Of a DNA stretch of 49,803 bases, positions 43,433 through 49,803 are shown one piece after another; within the stretch, counting starts at the first letter, position 1; each line of letters begins with the position of its first letter. This DNA comes from Planctomycetia bacterium (GTDB lineage: Bacteria > Planctomycetota > Planctomycetia > Pirellulales > UBA1268). The notes beneath the pieces were generated by a model that ran no database searches, was not told the origin of the DNA, and saw only the letters and a list, made by a program, of their open reading frames with translations. Location: positions 1-49,803 of the forward strand of contig JAPLNR010000006.1 of NCBI GenBank assembly GCA_026401035.1, given 5' to 3'. Both the position numbers and the translations under genes were made by a program.

Positions 43433-46400
43433 TTATGGCTTCGCCCCTTTGGAGGCGCCCAGCTCTCCCATTGGCTTACGGCTGGTGGCGTATTCGACGT
43501 AGTTGCAGAGCAGTTTGGCCGCGACATGCGCCGGCCCCTGGGGATTCTCCAGATTTGCGCCGATATTCAGAGTGGAAACGACGATCCGCCCCTTGCCGAA
43601 AGGAATCACCCCAACCGCGGTTCCCAGCTGGAAAGTCCGGGGACTGTCATAACAACCCGCCACCAGTTCTTCCCCCTCCAGAGCCAAGCCTAGGCGTTGG
43701 CCGGAACTGCCCTTTTGGATGGGTGCCAGCCAACTGTCGGGGTTGTCAATAATAATGATCGTGGTGCCATCCCGCTGGGCCCGTTCCAATAGCGGTTGCG
43801 GATCCACGGACTTGGTGTCGGGGAGAAGCCAGCGCAAATGGATTTCCGCCGTCTCGTCATCCCCAACCGTGTCGTGCCCCTTCATGATGTTGGCGACCTG
43901 GAAATACTCCAGGCGGATGGGGACGGGTTTGCCCGCTGCCAAAGTCACCTTGCCATTACTGGAGAATGTATGTGCGACGTTCTTCCATGCATCGATCACC
44001 TGTTGGCCATCGACCCAGAGGCGAACGCCGTCGTTGCTGAGGGTATTGAAGAGGTATTCGCCGCTCTTGGGCGGGAGCAGGGTGCCTTCCCAGCGCACGA
44101 ATAATTTCTTCAGCGACTTCAATGTCGGGTCCAAGGTCTGCTTTTCCATCTGGAAATCCACCTTTTCATCGATTCGTTCGAGTAACGTGTCCTTGAAATC
44201 AAATCTCGACGAGAAAGTCGCCTTGAGTCCGGGCTTTTCCCCCGTTGGCGTGCGCAAGCAGGCGGCGGGAATCACCGCCGGCTCGGGCTTGAGGGGCCGA
44301 GCGACGATGACCCAGTCCAAGGGCCCCAGCTTCTCATCGAGAGGCGGGACCTCGAGGTTTTTTTGCGTCTTCAAAAATTCCCGGACCTTGCCATCGACCT
44401 CCAGTACGGCCCCTTTCCCCGCCAGGGGACGACTCTTCCAGTCGACCGCCAAGATCTGCTCACGCCCGGCGGCTTGTTCCTTGCCGCCCGCATCCGTCAG
44501 GCTCGCGTTGATTTTGAAAAAGCCGCCCTTTCCGGTGACAGGAATCGTCACCCCTTCGACCAGAAGCTGGCCATAGACATCCCCGCCCTGGAGCGTTACG
44601 TTCGTCTCTTTGGCAAACACCTCTTGCCCGCTCTGATCCAGGGCTTTCATTTTTAAAAGATGTGGGCCATTGAGGTTTTTCTCATTGATGACGTAAAAAT
44701 CCACGGTGATGCTTTCCCCCACATGCGCCACCTGGTTGCGCGTCTTCACCGCGACATAGAGCGGTTGATTGTAATAGGCCAACAAGCCCGGGTCAGCCTT
44801 GGGGTTGCGGAAGCAGTCCACCATTCCGCCGTGATTGCCCTCGGCATGCTCTTCCCAGCCATTGATGGCATAGGCGTCGTTGGCATCGCAGATCCGGTGG
44901 TCTTCAATCTTGCGGCCCGAGTGCTCCTGGCTGATGACACCCATCGCCTGACAGAGATCGTCCAGCGTAGGAAAGGCGCTCGCTAGGTTTTTACGTTTGA
45001 AAAAGGAATCAAAAGCCTCATACATCTGCCGGTAGATGGCGCCATCCCAGCCGGTGGGCAAGTTCTCCATTTCTTTTTGGATCAAGCTCAAGCGCGGTGG
45101 TGCCGAGACCGCGCTTTCCTCGCCGCGGAAGACGATCTCCCCACGGTTGGTCGTGAGGCAGAAATGTTTGGTTGGAGAGCTGTAGAAATCCTCCCGCCAG
45201 CCTTCATCGCCTTGGGGCCGATGGTAGTCCCACCAGCCAAGCTGGTAGGGTTTGTCGTCGAAGGGACGCAGGTGGAGTTTGGCCTTTTCTTCCTGGTCAA
45301 AGCTCTTACACCATGCCGAGGTGTAGGTGATGGTCCGGCTGGGATCGAGCGCATGCGCGGCCTTGAGGTCGGCCAGGTGCAGGGCAAAAAGCGCCTCGTC
45401 CTCTCTCGCTCCGTGCACGTACCATTGTTCATTGATGAGGTTGTAGAGGACTAAGCTCGGATGACTGCGGTCGCGCTTGGCCATCCGCAAAAGTTTTTCC
45501 CGGGCCAGAGCTTGCGCAAAGGGGTCCTTGCCGGCGCTGACATGGCCGCCGGGTTCCTCATAGAAGAGCAGCCCCAGTTCGTCAGCTTTCTCCAGTATGC
45601 TCGGGTGTCCGATGGCGCGGTGGAAGTTTAGCATATTGAGTCCCATGGCCTTGGCGACGCGGACTTCGCGCTCGGCCCAGCCGGCGGTAGGAAAGATGCC
45701 GTTGATCGGCCAGAATCCCCAGCTAATGGCCGTGCGCAGGACAATGCGTTTGCCATTGAGCCGAAAGACAGCGTTCTGGCCCTGGCCTTCGGGCGCGAAC
45801 CAGCGAAACCCGAACGTCTTGGCGACCGAGTCCGTGGCCACGCCCGCCGTCTTCAGACTCACCTCGGCGACATAGAGCTCGGGATTCTCCAACTCCCAAA
45901 GCTTGGCCTCCGGAGCGGCCACTTTGAGCGAAACGGTGGAATCACCTGCTGGAAGAGTGAACTCCTTGCGTTCCTCCCGGAAAACCTCCACCGCCGGGTT
46001 TCGCTTTTCAAAGACGCGGATCAGCAGGTTACGCTTTTCGCTTGCGCCCGTCGTGTTACGAACGCTCACCAATGCGTTCGCCTCCCGCATCGCCGGCGTG
46101 TTCTGCAGGTAGAGGTCGTCGACGTAGATCGGGTCACAGACAATCAGTCGCACCCGGCCCGTGATCCCCCCAAAGCCGTGACTCACGGGAATCTTGTAGC
46201 GTCCCCACGGCTCAGCTTTTGTGTCATTCCACCAAAAGTTGCCATTGGGGTTGGTGATGCGGACCGCCAGTTCGGCCGCCGTCCCCGGTTGGGCCGCTTC
46301 CGTGATATCGACTTCGAATGGGGTATTGCCCACCAGGTCGTAGCCCAGCAGTTTCTGATTGAGAAAAACTTCCGCCCGCAGCCGGACCGATTCGAATCGC

Positions 46401-46765
46401 AGGAGGAGTCTCTGCCCGCTCTGGAAGCGAGGCACTTGAATGGTGCGGACCCACCAGGTGACCCCTTTGATGGCGCTCAGCCGGCCCGTTCCCGTCCCCA
46501 AGTATTCCTCGGCGGTGCCGGGAACCTGAACGGCTGTTCCGGCGGCCAACTTTTCCCAGCCGCCGGTGGGCGGATTGACCGGCAATTTACCCAGTTCCAT
46601 CGGCGGGAGAAAGAGATCGTCGTTCTGCCACTTGGCCGCCTGATCCTGCCAGAGCCGCCAGCCGGGTCCGGAAAGATCCACCTCCAGCCGTGCGGCATGA
46701 GCCGAAAGGCTAGAGAAAAGCAGTGTGAGAAACGCGTAGCGTGCAAACGTAAGGGATCGACTCAT
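43433..46765 (-). CDS. Secreted GH2-family glycoside hydrolase with PA14-like domain
   Basis: 1,110 residues. A signal peptide is followed by GH2 sugar-binding and immunoglobulin-like domains (about 30-320), then the TIM barrel with FRLNGKRIVLRTAISWGFWP, MLNFHRAIGHPSILEKADEL and acid/base Glu in LYNLINEQW (E446). A later region at about 880-970 (LFVRWEGTLLPPKSGEYLFN, NDGVRLWVDGQQVIDAWKN) is PA14-like, often carbohydrate-binding. GH2 enzymes include beta-galactosidases, glucuronidases and mannosidases; specificity cannot be assigned. The start overlaps the broken sulfatase by ATGA; AGGAGG lies upstream. Centre of a sulfated-polysaccharide operon. Confidence 0.92.
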   Translation of the reverse strand: MSRSLTFARYAFLTLLFSSLSAHAARLEVDLSGPGWRLWQDQAAKWQNDDLFLPPMELGKLPVNPPTGGWEKLAAGTAVQVPGTAEEYLGTGTGRLSAIKGVTWWVRTIQVPRFQSGQRLLLRFESVRLRAEVFLNQKLLGYDLVGNTPFEVDITEAAQPGTAAELAVRITNPNGNFWWNDTKAEPWGRYKIPVSHGFGGITGRVRLIVCDPIYVDDLYLQNTPAMREANALVSVRNTTGASEKRNLLIRVFEKRNPAVEVFREERKEFTLPAGDSTVSLKVAAPEAKLWELENPELYVAEVSLKTAGVATDSVAKTFGFRWFAPEGQGQNAVFRLNGKRIVLRTAISWGFWPINGIFPTAGWAEREVRVAKAMGLNMLNFHRAIGHPSILEKADELGLLFYEEPGGHVSAGKDPFAQALAREKLLRMAKRDRSHPSLVLYNLINEQWYVHGAREDEALFALHLADLKAAHALDPSRTITYTSAWCKSFDQEEKAKLHLRPFDDKPYQLGWWDYHRPQGDEGWREDFYSSPTKHFCLTTNRGEIVFRGEESAVSAPPRLSLIQKEMENLPTGWDGAIYRQMYEAFDSFFKRKNLASAFPTLDDLCQAMGVISQEHSGRKIEDHRICDANDAYAINGWEEHAEGNHGGMVDCFRNPKADPGLLAYYNQPLYVAVKTRNQVAHVGESITVDFYVINEKNLNGPHLLKMKALDQSGQEVFAKETNVTLQGGDVYGQLLVEGVTIPVTGKGGFFKINASLTDAGGKEQAAGREQILAVDWKSRPLAGKGAVLEVDGKVREFLKTQKNLEVPPLDEKLGPLDWVIVARPLKPEPAVIPAACLRTPTGEKPGLKATFSSRFDFKDTLLERIDEKVDFQMEKQTLDPTLKSLKKLFVRWEGTLLPPKSGEYLFNTLSNDGVRLWVDGQQVIDAWKNVAHTFSSNGKVTLAAGKPVPIRLEYFQVANIMKGHDTVGDDETAEIHLRWLLPDTKSVDPQPLLERAQRDGTTIIIIDNPDSWLAPIQKGSSGQRLGLALEGEELVAGCYDSPRTFQLGTAVGVIPFGKGRIVVSTLNIGANLENPQGPAHVAAKLLCNYVEYATSRKPMGELGASKGAKP

Positions 46766-47334
46766 GGCAACCTCCTATTTTTGGAACGATTTGTCGGATC
46801 GGTTTTTCCGGGCTGTTCGATCATTGGATAGAGGGGTTTGGGCGATTCCACCGTCCCTGCCGGCCGTCTGGCCCGGGGGGGCTTGCCGCCGATCTCGGCC
46901 TCCATCTTTTCTGCCAGCGATGTCAGCTTCTTGATGATGTCCGGATGTTGTGCTGCCAGATCGGTCCGTTCCCCGATGTCGGATTCCAGGTTATACAAGC
47001 CCCCGGCCTTTCCCACCTCGCCCTTTTTCCCCATTCGGACTGTGGCTTGATGGCCGGTTTCCACGGACCTTGGCGAATCGCCTCCAACTCATAGCCATGG
47101 AAATAGTAATGGGTATCGCGGACCGCCTGCGTGCCCGTGCCAAACAGCAAGGAAGAGATATCCCGCCCGTCGATGACAGGTTCTGGTGGAACGGTGCCGC
47201 CGGCAAGGGTGACACAGGTAGGCAGCAGGTCAATGGACCGCAGATTGCATTACAAACGCTACCGGCAGGAATTCGCCCCGGCCACCACGCCAGTGCCGGT
47301 ACCCGCACGCCGCCTTCCCAAGTGCTTCCCTTGC
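46762..47334 (-). pseudogene. 5'-truncated, frameshifted sulfatase cut by repeat D
   Basis: Starts abruptly at repeat D with [20 protein letters not shown], shifts frame near 47255 into [20 protein letters not shown] and [20 protein letters not shown], shifts again near 47000-47060 and ends with [20 protein letters not shown] and ARRPAGTVESPKPLYPMIEQ. It lacks the first two-thirds, including the active site. It is closest to the sulfatase at 30284-31753, which shares the [11 protein letters not shown] and late PTRRPPGIV.NP..IYP segments. Its stop still overlaps the GH2 start, so it was the operon's first or an upstream gene. Confidence 0.88.
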
Positions 47335-47415
47335 AAGGAAGATCGGGCACTCAGCTCACGAGCCGCCCATCAGCTCGGAATCGGTTACGGACGTGCCATT
47401 GGCCGGGCTATCCTT
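47335..47415 (+). repeat. IS91-type 3'-end repeat, copy D (solo)
   Basis: 81 bases from AAGGAAGATCGGG to GGCTATCCTT, one mismatch from copy C and in the same orientation, 7.1 kb away. No transposase is attached. Its left edge cuts the sulfatase remnant at GCAAGG; to the right lies ordinary GC-rich sequence leading to the 47522 gene. Confidence 0.87.
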
Positions 47416-47521
47416 ATTTGTTGGGCCTGGTAGCGTATCGGGACCAGCGCCGAGGCGACGGCCGTAGACTGGGGCGTTCTCGGGCTGGCTCCAGACCTCA
47501 CGACCAGAAAAAGGCGCTGTC

Positions 47522-49803
47522 ATGTCCCTCTCGCATTCACGTGGTCGCATTGTGGTGGCACTGTCGTGTTTCGTTGTGGTGTGGCTCGCAGTTCCGTCGC
47601 TGGTCGCTGCCGATGCCAAGGCCCAGCAGGCTCTCGCGATGCCGGAGGCCAAGGATATTCCCGTCGCCCAGTTGAAACTCGCAGCCAGACAGGCTGCGGC
47701 CAATGGTGTCGCCACGATCCTCGCCCGGATCATGGCGTTTGGAAACGACACCGGTCTGGCCTATCCGCCGCAGAGCAGCTTCAAGGTGTCGGGTTTCAAG
47801 GACGTTGCGGCCCGCAAGGTGATGGTCGAGGAGGCCGTCTACAAGGACGAGTGGAAAGACGTGGAGCAGATGGTTCCGGAATTGAGCGAAGGCATGCCGA
47901 CCGGCAGATTCGTTCCCGGCAAGGTGCGCACGCTCGTCAGCCGCACGAAGGTGGGAACTCGCACCAACGAGAGATTCATCCCCGATCCCGACGGCACCGA
48001 AACAATGAAAGTTCCCACCTACGACCGAAGCGGGGCCGATCTCTACGAGCCCACCATGCTGGGCCTCAATGGCATGGCGCTCTACGTGCTCGCCCGTGCG
48101 GGGCTCGGAGACCATGCGGCGGCCCGGAAACTCGCCCAGACTCTCGACGATCGGATGGGAGAATTCGGCATCTCCGATCACACGTTCGACGTCGCCTGGC
48201 TGGCCGCCGGCTTCGCGGCGTTAGGGGCTGAATCGCCGCATCGGGATCGTGCCCGGCAGCTGATCGACAAACTCATCGACGGGCAGATTCGGGAAAAAGG
48301 CGATCCGCAGGGGCTGTGGGGACCCGTCTGCATCAACTACCCCTACTTCGCGAAGTTGATGGAAATCCAGGAGCAGTTGCGTATCGAGCTGGAGGTCAAC
48401 CGGCCCAAGAAACTGGAGGCGGCCACTCCGCAGCAGCAGGCAACGCTCACCAAGCAGGGCCACGAGATGCGGAAGGTCTCCAGCGAATTCACCCGCGCTT
48501 TCCGCGATGTTTCGTCGTATGGCATGCGCATGCAAAAAATCACCGAACCGTTCATGGTCTCGGAGACGGTGCGGCTGCCAGGCCTGCCGCTCTACGTCTA
48601 CAACCGCGTCGTCGCCGACGTCGAATCGACGGCCCTGGCAGCCTTCGCGTTGGCGGAAGCGCAGCGGGCAGGGCTCTTGCCCAAAGAGACGGAACGGGTG
48701 GCGATCCGCGGCAAGAAGGTGGCCGTGCCGGAAAAGACAGCCACGGCGCTGAAAGCGGCCGTCACGAAAGTCGCGGAGTCGATCGGCAGCGAGGGCGGCT
48801 GCTCCATGCTCACCCTTCAGGCGGTCAACCACGGGTTCGACAAGTGTCGCATCCCGATCCATGAGGTGCCCTACAAGGGTGAGCTTCCACCGCTGTTCAA
48901 CGTGGAGACGGCCTGCTCATGTGCCAACGGCTTGGCGGCGCTGGAATGGCTGGCAGCGGTGGATGCCGACGTGGCGAAGGACCACGACGCAAAGCGGCAG
49001 CGGGCCCGGCAGCGGACGACGGCGATCGCGGAGCGCTGGTATCGCGACACGGCGCCGAATCCTAGGAACCGCAAGCCGTGGCCCACCGTCTATGAAGGCA
49101 TCAGCGTATCGAAGGCCGCCCTGACGGAATCCGAACGGCTCCCGCTTCCCGATCCGACGTCGCCCCCGGTCGACAGCCTCCCATGGGGCGGCTTCGGTGG
49201 CCAGTACGCGATCCTGCCGCCTCTTGGCAGCCTGTTCGATGGCGGTGATCCGCAGAACACACTTGACGACGGCCTGTATCGCCAGATCACCTACCGCCTC
49301 GTCGGGCTGCAGGATGCCAATGGGCAGTGGATGACTTCACTCTTCGGCGGGTTCGAATCGTTCTCCAGCGCCGCCGATGCCCTGGGCCTCAAGGGCGGAT
49401 GGTCGGGGGGGCTGGCTGCCGATCGCGGGGCCCACGCCACGCTCGCGAGCCTTATGTTTCTGCTCCATGGCATCGACGAGCCACTGCGACTCGACGGCAT
49501 CACGATCCGTCCCGAGGGAAGCGAAAACATCGAGGAAGAAACGGAGGCGGACGGGAAAAAACCGAAGGCGCCCCGCGTGCCGCCGTCGCTGCGGGCGGTG
49601 ACGGGGGCCGAGCGTCGCAATGCCGAGCGGGCGGCACTGCTCGACGGAGTGCTCGCGGCGAAGCAGATCAAGCCGGCCGCGGTGCCGGCGGCCGCTGCGG
49701 AGTCTGTGAAGACCGAGACCGAAACCCCCCCCGCGCCACCCGTCGTAGCCGAGAAGAAAGATGACGGCCTGGGCAGCGTAGACGACCTGCTCGAAGTGAA
49801 GTG
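47522..49803 (+). CDS. Large secreted protein of unknown function (3' end outside window)
   Basis: The frame is open from ATG 47522 to the window end (760 codons). A signal peptide (VVALSCFVVVWLAVPSLVAA) is followed by a helical region with ALAMPEAKDIPVAQLKLAAR, repeated alanine/leucine helices (MLGLNGMALYVLARAGLGDH, FDVAWLAAGFAALG, TALAAFALAEAQRAGL) and segments such as YRLVGLQDANGQWMTSLFGG. The repeated helix pairs with GQW-like turns hint at an alpha/alpha-toroid (terpene-cyclase-like) fold, but catalytic motifs are not evident. The C-terminal part turns into a charged, Pro/Ala/Glu-rich tail. I do not recognise a named family. Confidence 0.82.
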   Translation, partial: MSLSHSRGRIVVALSCFVVVWLAVPSLVAADAKAQQALAMPEAKDIPVAQLKLAARQAAANGVATILARIMAFGNDTGLAYPPQSSFKVSGFKDVAARKVMVEEAVYKDEWKDVEQMVPELSEGMPTGRFVPGKVRTLVSRTKVGTRTNERFIPDPDGTETMKVPTYDRSGADLYEPTMLGLNGMALYVLARAGLGDHAAARKLAQTLDDRMGEFGISDHTFDVAWLAAGFAALGAESPHRDRARQLIDKLIDGQIREKGDPQGLWGPVCINYPYFAKLMEIQEQLRIELEVNRPKKLEAATPQQQATLTKQGHEMRKVSSEFTRAFRDVSSYGMRMQKITEPFMVSETVRLPGLPLYVYNRVVADVESTALAAFALAEAQRAGLLPKETERVAIRGKKVAVPEKTATALKAAVTKVAESIGSEGGCSMLTLQAVNHGFDKCRIPIHEVPYKGELPPLFNVETACSCANGLAALEWLAAVDADVAKDHDAKRQRARQRTTAIAERWYRDTAPNPRNRKPWPTVYEGISVSKAALTESERLPLPDPTSPPVDSLPWGGFGGQYAILPPLGSLFDGGDPQNTLDDGLYRQITYRLVGLQDANGQWMTSLFGGFESFSSAADALGLKGGWSGGLAADRGAHATLASLMFLLHGIDEPLRLDGITIRPEGSENIEEETEADGKKPKAPRVPPSLRAVTGAERRNAERAALLDGVLAAKQIKPAAVPAAAAESVKTETETPPAPPVVAEKKDDGLGSVDDLLEVK

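Noticed and set aside
1468..47415. Reading the four short repeats as a CRISPR or MITE family
   Set aside because: Copies are dispersed, 80-100 bases long and two are attached to transposase relics; they have no terminal inverted repeats or regular spacers.
1560..47425. IS91 target tetranucleotide (GAAC/CAAG type) at the repeat ends
   Set aside because: Bases after TATCCTT differ at all four copies (CATT, AGCC, TTGG, ATTT) and show no consistent target, so I do not claim a specific insertion site or mechanism.

Overview
The window looks like chromosome from a high-GC planctomycete (Planctomycetota, probably Pirellulales-like). Evidence: ten secreted sulfatase genes or remnants; the planctomycete families DUF1549/DUF1553, DUF1501, DUF1587-1595 and DUF1552 with PSCyt-type haem motifs; a DUF1559 pseudopilin-like protein; a PEP-CTERM beta-repeat surface protein; and an ECF sigma factor of the Rhodopirellula/Verrucomicrobium type. 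No rRNA, tRNA or CRISPR was seen.

Layout. 1-3.2 kb is a scarred zone: an IS3-type transposase start, queA, a stray rsmH fragment, a BrnT/CopG-type toxin-antitoxin pair and an IS91-type transposase relic. 3.2-7.1 kb (minus) holds a surface-protein operon: PEP-CTERM beta-repeat protein, DUF1559 protein, lipoprotein. 7.3-12.9 kb (minus) is one operon: ECF sigma factor, membrane anti-sigma-like protein with a beta-rich outer domain, a PSCyt/DUF1587-1595 protein and a DUF1552 protein. 13.0-20.6 kb (minus) has a two-domain fused sulfatase, two more sulfatases and a ThuA-like protein. 20.8-22.3 kb is an AbiE toxin-antitoxin pair, followed by a copied ThuA tail. 23.1-30.3 kb (plus) has a sulfatase, a small secreted protein, a PSCyt/DUF1549/DUF1553 protein and a DUF1501 protein. 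30.3-39.4 kb has a sulfatase with an altered active-site motif and a sugar-acid catabolic cluster of the Weimberg type: esterase-lactonase fusion, ketoglutarate-semialdehyde dehydrogenase, FAH-family dehydratase, MFS carrier and YjhG-type xylonate dehydratase. 39.4-47.4 kb is a second IS91 relic and a less GC-rich sulfatase/GH2 operon lying between two nearly identical direct repeats, with a truncated gene at each edge. The last 2.3 kb is a large secreted protein of unknown function that runs off the window.

How the parts may work together. A 30-bp motif, GTCCAATCCG-N9-CGGCATAGT, occurs with fixed spacing directly upstream of four transcription units: the ECF sigma operon itself, two sulfatase units (one with thuA) and the unit leading into the DUF1549/DUF1553-DUF1501 genes. 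The simplest reading is an autoregulated ECF regulon in which a membrane anti-sigma protein with an extracytoplasmic beta-sandwich-like domain senses a polysaccharide or fragment and releases the sigma factor. Released sigma would then switch on sulfatases and two different PSCyt modules. The motif is seen; the sigma-promoter link and the ligand are inference.

The second theme is IS91-type activity. Two transposase relics and four copies of their 3' end lie next to gene breaks (rsmH, two sulfatase-operon genes, an ORF after the dehydratase gene).
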